This document shows positions 7,674-16,022 of a stretch of DNA of 64,000 nt, piece after piece. Positions within the stretch are counted from its first letter, which is position 1. Every line of letters starts with the position of its first letter. Source of the stretch: Sphingomonas sp. H160509 (GTDB lineage Bacteria > Pseudomonadota > Alphaproteobacteria > Sphingomonadales > Sphingomonadaceae); contig NZ_JAMXSR020000002.1 in NCBI RefSeq assembly GCF_024124765.2, positions 581,001-645,000 of the forward strand. The letters run 5' to 3'. The notes beneath the pieces were generated by a model that was not told the origin of the DNA, searched no databases, and worked only from the letters and a program-made list of their open reading frames with translations. A program made the position numbers and the translations under genes.

Positions 7674-10051
7674 ATTCAACCTGGCCGTATCGCTCCTCGC
7701 CGCCACCCTTCTTGCACCGTCGCTGTCTACGCCCGCTCGCGCAGCGGAGCGGCGGGCGATCGCCGTTGCGCCGGGGCCGCTCGATCGCGCGATCGCGGTG
7801 CTCGCACAACAGGCGGGTGTCGACATCGGCAGCGCGGAGCCTGGTCTGTCGCGGGTCATGACGGGGGGGCAAAGGGCCGACTGACCGCGGCCACAGCCCT
7901 CGACCAGATGCTCGCCGGCACCCCGTACACCGCGCAACGACTTGGCGGAGGCAGCTTTAGGATCGTTCGTCGCGCTGTCGTCCGGCAGCCAGTCGCTCGC
8001 GAACCCCAACCGAAACCGAGACACCCCCTGACGCCGCCGCCGGTCGAAGTGTCGCCCGAAATCACCGTTACCGCGACCAAGCGTGCAACGTCGCGACTTC
8101 GCTTTCCCGGTGCGCTCACCATTTTGCGGCCGGCAAGCGGGGTAAACATCCGCAACGATGCCGCAAACGGCATGGACGAAGCGATCGCCGCGACGCCGAT
8201 CCTGCAGAGCACGGCGCTGGGTGCCGGTCGCAACAAGCTGTTCATCCGCGGGGTCGCGGACAGCAGCTTCACCGGCCCCACGCAATCGACCGCCAACGTC
8301 TATTTCGGCGAGGTGCCGGTCGCGTATAACGGTCCCGAACCCGGTCTCAACCTGTACGACGTTGATCAGGTCGAAGTCCTCGAAGGGCCGCAGGGCACGC
8401 TGTACGGCGCAGGCGCGATCGGGGGAATCGTCCGGCTGGTGCCGCACGCGGTCGATCTGTCGGGAGTGTCGGCCAATGTGTCGGGCGGCGTCAGCGCGAC
8501 CAAGTCGGGCGATCCGGGCGGCGATATCGCCGGGATGGTCAACATACCGATAGAGACGGGCGTCGCTGGCGTACGCGCGGTCGGCTACCGGGTCGTCGAA
8601 GGCGGCTATATCGACGATATCCGCCGCAACCTCCGCAACGTCAACCGAGTGGCGACCACGGGCGGACGCCTAGACGTGCGCGTCGTTCCGGCGAGCGGGT
8701 GGACGATCGACGCGGGTGTCGTGATCCAGAATTTGACCGCCCCCGACCTGCAATATGCCGAGCGCGGTATGGGATCGCTCTCGCGCGCGTCCCTGCTCGC
8801 GCAGCCGTTCAGCCAGCAATATTTCCTTGGGCGTGTCGTGGTCGACAGGCGTTGGGAGGACGGGCTGCACCTCGTCTCGGCGACCGGGTTCGTCCACCGC
8901 GATGCGGAGAGCCGGTTCGATGCCACGCGGCCGATCCGTCCGAACGCGCCGATCGCCTATGACACCGACGAGCGCAGTCGCTTGTTCTCGCACGAGACAC
9001 GGCTCTCCCGCGCAAAGCCGAACGGCGCCGGTTGGCTGGTCGGCGTCGCGCTTATTCACGCGCGTGATGCCTATGCGCGCAAATACGGCGCGCCCGACAA
9101 CCTGCGCGACATCGTCGGCGTCACCAATCGCACACTCGACGCAGCGGTGTTCGGCGAGGCGGGGATCGCGATCAGCCCGGCGTTGACCATCACCGCAGGT
9201 GCACGACTGACGCATCAGCGCACCGACGGCGACCCGATCGCCAAGCTCAAGACGACGACATACATCCGCGGACTAAGTTCGACCCGACTTGATCCGACGC
9301 TCGGCGTATCCTGGCTGCTGACCCCGACGCTGGCGGCGTATGCGCGCTACCAATCGGGTTTTCGGACCGGGGGATCACCGTGGCGCCGGGCGTCGGCCGC
9401 GTTACCGATCTCGTTCGCGATACAATCCACGTCGGGGAGATCGGCCTGCGCAGGGAGCGCCATGGACCGCTCGGGCTTTCCGCATCGATCGGTGCATCGC
9501 TGACCGACTGGCGGCATATCCAGGCGGATCTGGTCGACAAATCCGGTTTTCCGTTCACCACCAATCTCGGCAACAGCCACATCTATGGGCTTGAGGCGAG
9601 CGCCAACTGGGTGCCGCTGTCCGGCTTGAAGATCGACATGGCGATGTTCCTCAACGATACGCGTGTCGCCGATCCCGATCCGGCATTCCGTCGGCAGGTC
9701 GGCGCACGGCTGCCCAACACGCCGCCGTTCGCGGTATCGGGAAGCGTCGGCTATGAATGGTCGCTCAGCGCCGATACGCACGCCAGCGTCGACGCGGGTT
9801 GGCGCTACGTCGGCCGGTCGACCGTCGGGACGCAGGCCCCGCTCGACGTGTCACAGGGGGAATATGGCAGCACGCACCTCGGCGGTACGTGGAGCAGGAA
9901 CAACATTCGTCTGACCGCCACCGTCGAGAATGTGTTCGACGTGAAGGGAGACCGCTTTGCGGGCGGCAACCCGTTCGCGCTGGCGGCGCGTAACGAATAC
10001 ACGCCACTGCGCCCGCGCACGTTCCGGCTGGGCGGCACGGTCGGCTGGTGA
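7660..10051 (+). CDS. STN-domain TonB-dependent receptor (FecA-like transducer; frame broken twice)
   Basis: An outer-membrane receptor of about 797 residues. It begins with a signal peptide (MPVRKFNLAVSLLAATLLA...ARA), an STN signalling domain (VAPGPLDRAIAVLAQQAGVDIG), a plug (VTVTATK-like, VEVLEGPQGTLYGAGAIGGIV) and a beta-barrel ending in RLGGTVGW. Two frame breaks occur: a seven-G run at 7863-7869 and a five-G run at 9369-9373; adding one G to each restores the protein (KGRLTAATALDQML; then RTGGITVAPGVGRV). The STN domain and the adjacent FecI/FecR genes show that it signals as well as transports. ATG 7627 and 7633 are alternative starts. The ligand is unknown; neither siderophore nor sugar specificity can be read from the sequence. 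Confidence 0.85.
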
Positions 10052-10055
10052 TCGA

Positions 10056-10553
10056 TCAGCGGATCGGCTGCAGCGATCCGCCTTGCAGGTAGGTGAGGGT
10101 GACCGGCACGACCGTCGTGCCCGATCCGACACGCACCTGGACGATCTTCGGATCGGGTTTGCGCGAGAACAGCATGTCGAACAGCGTGACATGCGGGTTG
10201 CCCGACGCCCCGCCGCCGTCACTGCGGTCGGTCTTGTCATTGGCATTGATGTCGTGGCGCACATCGACCGCATACACGCCTGGCCGATCGACCGGCATGC
10301 AGATCGCGACCCGGCCTTCGCGCGGCGTCGGAACTTCGGTGCGCAACAGCGTCTTTTTCTTGTCGAAATAGGTCGAGGACGATCCTCCGAACGTGCGGAC
10401 ACGAACGGTTCCAGTCCTCGCCTTGAACCCTTCCACGACGACCAGCATCGCCGGATGGGTACTGCCTGCCGTGCATTTCGCAGCGTCGGGACCGGTCGGT
10501 TTCAAAGCGGGATTGGGCGTCATCGACAACGCCGCGAGATACAGGGCAATCAT
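10056..10553 (-). CDS. DUF2141 family protein
   Basis: A 165-residue protein with a short hydrophobic N-terminus (MIALYLAALSM) that may be an export signal. The core matches DUF2141: VVVEGFKARTGTVRVRTF near the start, PVDRPGVYAVDVRHDINANDK in the middle with the Asp/Asn-rich turn, and a closing Gly/Asn-rich segment before the C-terminus. Function of the family is not established; it is often periplasmic and often near TonB receptors. Here it converges with the STN receptor with only four bases between the stops. Beyond that association I do not assign a role. Confidence 0.75.
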   Translation of the reverse strand: MIALYLAALSMTPNPALKPTGPDAAKCTAGSTHPAMLVVVEGFKARTGTVRVRTFGGSSSTYFDKKKTLLRTEVPTPREGRVAICMPVDRPGVYAVDVRHDINANDKTDRSDGGGASGNPHVTLFDMLFSRKPDPKIVQVRVGSGTTVVPVTLTYLQGGSLQPIR

Positions 10554-10785
10554 GGTTCGTGGCTTTCGGTTCTTTCGGATCGGGATGCAACGCCGGCGCG
10601 TCGTACTCGGATCGGTAGATGTGCCGCTCGTTACAGGACTACCGTATCTTCAATATCTTACGGCGGACAGTTCGTATCGTTCACGAGACCTTCGCACATG
10701 CAGAACATGACGAATTTCTCACGGAACACGGTGGCGGCTTGGACGGTATTTCAGGTCTTCATGCAGTGCTTTCAAGGATACCGCC

Positions 10786-11007
10786 ATGCGCTTCATTACC
10801 CTGCTCGCTCTTCCGCTCCTCGCGATGACGGCGTCGCCCGTGTTGGCGAAGGGCTGCATCCGCGGCGCTGCCGCTGGCGGCGTTGGCGGGCATTTCGTCG
10901 GTAAGGGCCATGCGGTTGCCGGTGCCGCCATCGGCTGCGTCGTTGCGCATCACCACTACGCCAAGCAGGCACGCACACAGAAAGCCGCAGCGCGCGCCCA
11001 CGGCTGA
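10786..11007 (+). CDS. Small secreted glycine-rich protein
   Basis: A 73-residue ORF with a clear Sec signal peptide (MRFITLLALPLLAMTASPVLA, cleavage after ALA) and a mature part of about 52 residues rich in Gly and Ala (GAAAGGVGGHFVGKGHAVAGAAIG) followed by VAHHHYAKQ. The alternating glycines resemble a glycine-zipper membrane-associated segment; the three histidines could bind metal, which is speculation. AAGGA at 10774-10778 gives a ribosome binding site at good spacing. A strong hairpin terminator follows the stop. It appears monocistronic. Confidence 0.65.
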   Translation: MRFITLLALPLLAMTASPVLAKGCIRGAAAGGVGGHFVGKGHAVAGAAIGCVVAHHHYAKQARTQKAAARAHG

Positions 11008-11012
11008 TGATT

Positions 11013-11046
11013 AAGGGTCGCGGACGGTACGCCGCTCGCGACCCTT
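11013..11046. terminator. Bidirectional hairpin terminator
   Basis: A perfect 10-base stem (AAGGGTCGCG pairing with CGCGACCCTT) around a 14-base loop sits between the small secreted protein gene and the convergent GH130-like gene. The A/T ends of the stem give a short T tract on each strand, so it can serve both genes. Confidence 0.75.
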
Positions 11047-11054
11047 CTCCGCAG

Positions 11055-11951
11055 TCAGTGGCTATAACGTCCGATCAACGCGCGTCTCAGCATGCGATCC
11101 TCGAGCGAATAATATAATGCAATCCGGTCGCCTTCCGCGACGGTTGAGGCGGCGAACGCTATATCTGTCGCCTCGCGGCTCAGCGCAGGCGGCGGCACGA
11201 GCAGCGGTTCCAACCCGCGCCCCGTGACCCGCGCGAGATCCGGACTGAAGCTGATCCAGCCGATCCGCCACCGCGCATCATGCGTCGCGCCATTATAGAA
11301 CATCACCGGGTCAGCGCCCTCCGCCTGCCAGATCGGCCCGGTCGACAGATGCCAATTGTCCCAGCTATCGTCGCGGATGCCGAACGGGTCAGGCAGCACG
11401 GTCCACGGTCCCTTTGCAGTGGGCCCACCCGCCATGCCGATCCGCGACGCGCCATCCGCGGCGTATTCGTAGAACAACCGCCAGTCGCCGGCGCTCGTCT
11501 GCACCAGCGTGGCTTCCTTGATGTTGCCCTCGCCCGGCGGCGCCTTGAGGACCAGGTCCTCCTTCATCAGCGCCGTCAGGTCGCGGCCGGCGGCGAGGAT
11601 CATGCAGCCCTGCGAGCGGTCCGCATCGACGCCGGTGTAGTAGATCAGATACTCGTGGTCGGGCGTCTTTAAGACGGTCGGGTCCTCGCATCCACCCATG
11701 TCCTCCGCGCCGGGGCCGGGGGTGATCGCAAGGCCTGGATCCATCGTGAACGACAGGCCTTCGCGACTTTCGCCGCGGGCAATAATGCCTGTGGGATCGT
11801 GCGGCCCGAGCGGGTGCGGAACGCCGCGGACCATGATCCGGTACAGGTCGCCTTCCTTCCAGATGAACGGGCTCATCAGGTCCATGCCGTCGATCACCGA
11901 ATTGGCGGAGATCGCGACGGTGTCGAGCTGCTCGACCGCGTAGGTGACCAT
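11055..11951 (-). CDS. GH130/GH43-like beta-propeller glycoside hydrolase or phosphorylase
   Basis: A 298-residue five-bladed beta-propeller enzyme. Propeller blades are visible as SPFIWKEGDLYRIMVRG, GCEDPTVLKTPDHEYLIYYTG, EATLVQTSAGDWRLFYEY and DPVMFYNGATHDARWRIGW. The CEDPTV motif and the length fit the GH130 family (beta-mannoside phosphorylases and mannosidases), but GH43-type enzymes share the fold, so substrate is open. No signal peptide, so cytoplasmic. The ATG at 11951 shares its A with the TGA of the upstream SDR gene (TGATG), showing tight translational coupling of the two. The longer open frame upstream is shadow of the SDR. Confidence 0.7.
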   Translation of the reverse strand: MVTYAVEQLDTVAISANSVIDGMDLMSPFIWKEGDLYRIMVRGVPHPLGPHDPTGIIARGESREGLSFTMDPGLAITPGPGAEDMGGCEDPTVLKTPDHEYLIYYTGVDADRSQGCMILAAGRDLTALMKEDLVLKAPPGEGNIKEATLVQTSAGDWRLFYEYAADGASRIGMAGGPTAKGPWTVLPDPFGIRDDSWDNWHLSTGPIWQAEGADPVMFYNGATHDARWRIGWISFSPDLARVTGRGLEPLLVPPPALSREATDIAFAASTVAEGDRIALYYSLEDRMLRRALIGRYSH

Positions 11952-12724
11952 CACGCGCCCTGCGCGACGGTCAACGACAGCGCGCCGTCGATCGTCACCG
12001 TCGTGCCGGTGATATAGTCCGCCGCGGGCGAAAGCAGGAACGTCACCAGCGACGCGACCTCGTCTGGTCGTCCGGCGCGCTTCCACGGGATCGCGGCCTC
12101 CTTGGCAGCGAGCTCCTGCGGATGATCGAGTGCTGACTGGTTCATCGGCGTCAGGATCATGCCCGGTGCGACGCCGTTGACCGCGATGCCCTTAGGCGCA
12201 AGTTCGAGCGCGAGCGTCGCCGTCAATTGCGACAGGCCGCCCTTCGCGGAGTCATAATCGACGCCGCCGGGTCGCGGCGCGCGTTCGTGGATCGACGAGA
12301 TGTTGACGATGCGGCCCTTGGTATCCTTGGCTTCCAGAGCACGGACCATGCGGCGACACGTCAGGAACGGGCCGTAGAGGTCGGAGCGGATGACCCGGTC
12401 GAACTGCGCCAGTTCCATATCCACCAGCATGACGCCGCTCATGTTGAGGCCCGCGGAGTTGATGAGAAGCGTGACCGTGCCGAACGCAGCTTCCGCCTGT
12501 GCGAACAGATGTTCAATCGCGGTTTCGTCGCCGACATCGGTTTGCACGGCAATTGCGCGGTCGGCGCCGCCGATCGCCGCGCATACCGCCTGCGCCGCCG
12601 CCGCGTCCTTGAAATAGGTGACGACAACGCGCGCGCCGGCCTCGCCGAGCGCCTTGGCGCAGGCAGCACCAATGCCAGATTCACCGCCGGTGACGATAGC
12701 GATTTGATCGTTGAGGATGGTCAT
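11951..12724 (-). CDS. Short-chain dehydrogenase/reductase (glucose 1-dehydrogenase-like)
   Basis: A 257-residue classical SDR. It has the NAD(P)-binding TGGESGIGAACA motif (T-G-x3-G-I-G), the NSAG motif, the catalytic Ser in NISSIHE, the YDSAKGG motif (Y-x3-K) and the C-terminal ITGTTVTIDGA. The IHERAPRPGG stretch resembles glucose/ribitol dehydrogenase members. The start ATG 12724 is preceded by GGGGAAGG, a good ribosome binding site; the open frame continues 26 codons upstream without support. It is translationally coupled to the GH130-like gene, so it probably oxidises or reduces the sugar released by that enzyme (inference). Confidence 0.85.
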   Translation of the reverse strand: MTILNDQIAIVTGGESGIGAACAKALGEAGARVVVTYFKDAAAAQAVCAAIGGADRAIAVQTDVGDETAIEHLFAQAEAAFGTVTLLINSAGLNMSGVMLVDMELAQFDRVIRSDLYGPFLTCRRMVRALEAKDTKGRIVNISSIHERAPRPGGVDYDSAKGGLSQLTATLALELAPKGIAVNGVAPGMILTPMNQSALDHPQELAAKEAAIPWKRAGRPDEVASLVTFLLSPAADYITGTTVTIDGALSLTVAQGA

Positions 12725-12794
12725 CCTTCCCCAACAGGCGATGCGACCCCCGAGTTGCAGTAAATGGCGGGATGACGCGCTTTTCACCTCGTCG

Positions 12795-13703
12795 TCATGC
12801 AATCCGAAGTCCGCTGGTCAGTGCATCGAGCAGCGCATCCACCTTCGGGCTGAGTTGACGTCGCCGGGGCCAGACCAGATGCAGCGGAAGCCCCGCCGTC
12901 GCCAGTTCGGGAAGGACCTCGACCAGGTCGCCACGCGCGAGTTCGTCCTCGATCAGCCAGGTCGCGAGTTGCGCGATACCGAACCCACCCTTGACCGCGC
13001 CGACCTGAGCCTCCGCGCTGCCAAGGACGATGCGGCCCTCCATCGCGCGCTCGTCGATGCCGCCAGCGCTGTCGGCAAAACGCCATTTGATCGTGCTGCC
13101 GTCGCCGCGCCCGTATAGGATGCAGTCGAACCGTGCGAGATCGTCCGCCGATGCCGGAGTCCCGCGCCGCGTGAGATAGGCGGGGGCGGCGCAGATTATG
13201 ACGCGCTCGCTGCCGAGATAGCGGTGACCGAGATTGTCCGGCCACGGCTCCGACGCGCCGATCCGGATCGCGACGTCGATTCCCTCCTCGACGATGTCGA
13301 TCTTCCGGTCGGTGAAGGTGATGCTCGGGCGTAGATTCGGATGGCGTTCGGCGAAGGCGAGCAACAGCGGCATCGCCTGCATCCGCCCGAACGCGATCGG
13401 CACGTCGACCTTCAGCCGCCCGACGATCTCCGACCGGTGCGCTGCCAGCACCGCTTCGGCATCGGCAAGATCCTCCAGCACGCGGACGCAGGTCTCGTAG
13501 AAGGCGGCGCCGACGTCGGTCAGCGTCAGCCGGCGGGTGGTCCGTTCGAACAACCGGCTACCAAGCCGCGCCTCCAGTCTCGCGACGCTCTTGCTGACCG
13601 CGGAGTTGGTCAGGTTCAGCCGCACGCCGGCCGCGGTGAAGCTGCCAGCGTCGGCGGTACAGACAAAAGCTTCGATACCTTTCAGGCGTTCGGAGGGGAT
13701 CAT
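12795..13703 (-). CDS. LysR-type transcriptional regulator
   Basis: A 302-residue regulator. The N-terminal winged helix-turn-helix reads LKGIEAFVCTADAGSFTAAGVRLNLTNSAVSKSVARLEARLGSRLFERTT in order, followed by a linker helix and the LysR effector-binding domain with EEGIDVAIRIG and the GGFGIAQLATWL stretch. The ATG 13703 start (MIPSERLKGIEAF) is chosen because it leads straight into the DNA-binding domain. It is divergent from the MFS exporter across about 100 bases and upstream of the SDR/GH130 pair on its own strand, so it may control either or both. The effector is unknown. Confidence 0.9.
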   Translation of the reverse strand: MIPSERLKGIEAFVCTADAGSFTAAGVRLNLTNSAVSKSVARLEARLGSRLFERTTRRLTLTDVGAAFYETCVRVLEDLADAEAVLAAHRSEIVGRLKVDVPIAFGRMQAMPLLLAFAERHPNLRPSITFTDRKIDIVEEGIDVAIRIGASEPWPDNLGHRYLGSERVIICAAPAYLTRRGTPASADDLARFDCILYGRGDGSTIKWRFADSAGGIDERAMEGRIVLGSAEAQVGAVKGGFGIAQLATWLIEDELARGDLVEVLPELATAGLPLHLVWPRRRQLSPKVDALLDALTSGLRIA

Positions 13704-13803
13704 GCGAGTCCATTCTGGAATTATTGTCCCGCCATACACGAAAACATGCCGCAGGACGTCGCTTTTCGTCGCGCGTAGAGACGGCAGTTACAGGAGTTTG
13801 CCA

Positions 13804-15010
13804 ATGTCGTCCCCCGTTCGTCCTCTCAATGCCGCGACACCCAGCGCCAAGTCCGCAGGGCATGGCCTAGCCGTGCTGCTGCTGGCGATCTCCGCCTTCG
13901 TGATCGTCACGACCGAGTTCATCATCGTCGGCCTGCTCCCGAGCCTGTCGCGCGACCTCGGCATCTCGATCACCGTCGCCGGGCAGCTCGTGACCCTGTT
14001 CGCGTTCACTGTGATGCTTGCAGGACCGTTCCTGACCGCGATGCTGTCGCACTTCGAGCGCAAGCGGCTGTTCGTCGTGATCCTCATGATCTTCGCTGGC
14101 GCGAACGCACTCGCCGCGGCCGCGCCGGACATCTGGGTGCTGGGCCTCGCGCGGTTCCTGCCGGCGCTTGCGCTGCCGGTGTTCTGGGGGGACGGCGAGC
14201 GAAACCGCGGGCGAACTCGCCGGCCCCGAGAAGGCGGGCAAGGCCGTCGCCAACGTCTATCTCGGTATTTCCGGCGCGATGGTACTCGGCATTCCGCTCG
14301 GGACGCTCGCATCGACGGCATTCGGCTGGCGCGGTACGTTCTGGGGACTGTCGGGACTGTCGCTCCTGATGGCGGTGCTGTTGCTCGTCGTGATGCCGAC
14401 GCTGGCCCGCCCCGCGCGCGTCAAGCTGGCCGAACAGGCACGCATCCTGAAGGACCCGTATTTCCTCGGCAACGTCGTGCTGTCGGTGATCGTCTTCACC
14501 GCGATGTTCACCGCCTATACCTATCTCGCCGACACGCTGGAGCAGATCGCGCACATTCCGGCGGGGCAGGTGGGCTGGTGGCTGATGGGCTTCGGCATCG
14601 TCGGTCTCGCTGGCAACTGGCTGGGCGGACAGTTCGTCGGTCGCGGGCCGTTGCTGGTGACGGCGATCACGTCGCTGGTGCTGGCGGTCGGCATGGCGGC
14701 GACGACTTTGGTCGCGGGCTCGCATGCCTGGCTCGCAGTGGCGCTCGCCGTCTGGGGCATCGCCAACACCGCGCTCTACCCGATCTGCCAGGTCCGCGTG
14801 ATGCAGTCGGCGAGCCACGCGCAGGCACTGGCCGGTACGCTCAACGTGTCGATGGCCAATGCCGGCATCGGTCTCGGCGCGATCATCGGCGGTTCGGTGA
14901 TCCAGCACCTCGGGCTCGGCGCGGTCGGCTATGTCGCCGCCGCGATCGCCATCCTCGCGGTGCTCGTCACGCCGATAGTCAACCGGCTGAAGCCCCGGAG
15001 CATCGCGTAA
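13804..15010 (+). CDS. MFS transporter, DHA1 (AraJ-like) family (frame broken)
   Basis: A twelve-helix major facilitator of about 401 residues. The N-terminus contains VVTTEFIIVGLLPSLSRDLGISI, typical of the AraJ/arabinose-polymer exporter group of drug:H+ antiporters, and FERKRL in the first cytoplasmic loop. The frame changes at the six-G run 14186-14191; removing one G joins LPVFWG to TASETAGELAGPEKAGKAV and gives a full-length transporter. An AGGAG-like site precedes ATG 13804. It is transcribed divergently from the LysR gene, a common arrangement for regulated efflux. Substrate unknown. Confidence 0.8.
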
Positions 15011-15100
15011 CGATCGGGTTTCGTGCGGGAATTTACACACCCGCCGGACCCTGCATTCTGTCTTCGCGCGTTCGACCCTTCCGTCATTTGGAACCCAGTC

Positions 15101-16018
15101 ATGCCCAAAGCCTCGACCACGACCGACTATGCACAGCGCGATGCCAGCATCGTCATCAACAGCTACACGACGGTATTGCGCCGCCCCCGCGTCCCGCACG
15201 AAGTTTTCGCGACCTATTGGCGCGACGTCCACGGTCCGCTCTGTTCGCGCATCCCGGGGCTCGGCTGGTACGTCCAGAACCATCTGGACCGCGAGCAGGA
15301 CGCGCATCTCTGGCCGGCGATCGACGGGATCGCGCCGTTTGCGGACTATGAACTCGATGGCGGAGTCGAGATCGGCTTCGCCTCGAAGGCGGACCAGGAC
15401 GTCTTCAACGCTGAGAGCCCCATCCTGTTCGCCGACGAACAGAACATGTTCGCCGCCACCGTCGCCTATGCGCTACCGAGCGGATCGCGCACATTGGTCG
15501 ACCGGATCGCGGATCCGATCCCCAACGGCGACGACGGCTTCGACCGGATTCACGTCCATTTCGGCGCGGCGGGCGACGATGCGGACGCGTTCGGTACGTT
15601 CATGACGAGCTTTGCCGAAACGCTCGCGGCGGACTCAGCGGTGCTGAAACTGCGGCTACACTTGCCGGACCGCTACGACAATGCCGAACCCGCGCCGCCC
15701 GCACCCAACGTCGACCACCTCGTGCCGGCCGAGCGTGCGCTGATCGCGGTGATCGAATTGGCCTTCGAGAGTCCGCTCACCCGCCGCGCTTTCTTCGAGT
15801 CCGATATTTTCGTCGCGACGGAGGCTGCGCAGAAGGCCCACATCACTCATGTCCAGGCGTTCGCGGTCAGCGGCGTCTACACCTATGTCCGCGACAAGCA
15901 ACTGACGACGGCAGGCCTGCGGGGCAGCCGTCCGGCGCAGTTGATCGAGCGGCTCGGCGCCAACAATCAGGTCGCGGACGACGTGCGTCACCTGATGCAT
16001 ACGGGCTCGACCGAGTAG
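15101..16018 (+). CDS. EthD domain-containing protein
   Basis: A 305-residue soluble protein with features of the EthD dimeric alpha/beta-barrel family: HEVFATYWRDVHGPLCSRIPGLGWYVQNHLD near the N-terminus is the usual EthD opening strand-helix with conserved W, H and P, and a second, weaker barrel-like half follows (DGFDRIHVHFGAAGD). The start is the ATG 15101 (MPKASTTTDYAQRD); the open frame starts earlier at 15023 but overlaps no site. EthD proteins occur beside degradation and oxygenase genes, with roles still mostly unclear. It follows the exporter by 90 bases and converges with the phytochrome gene. Confidence 0.75.
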   Translation: MPKASTTTDYAQRDASIVINSYTTVLRRPRVPHEVFATYWRDVHGPLCSRIPGLGWYVQNHLDREQDAHLWPAIDGIAPFADYELDGGVEIGFASKADQDVFNAESPILFADEQNMFAATVAYALPSGSRTLVDRIADPIPNGDDGFDRIHVHFGAAGDDADAFGTFMTSFAETLAADSAVLKLRLHLPDRYDNAEPAPPAPNVDHLVPAERALIAVIELAFESPLTRRAFFESDIFVATEAAQKAHITHVQAFAVSGVYTYVRDKQLTTAGLRGSRPAQLIERLGANNQVADDVRHLMHTGSTE

Positions 16019-16022
16019 CGGA

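Noticed and set aside
14084..15307. A 407-codon minus-strand frame opposite the MFS transporter
   Set aside because: Composition is Arg/His/Asp-rich shadow; plus strand carries a real transporter and EthD gene.
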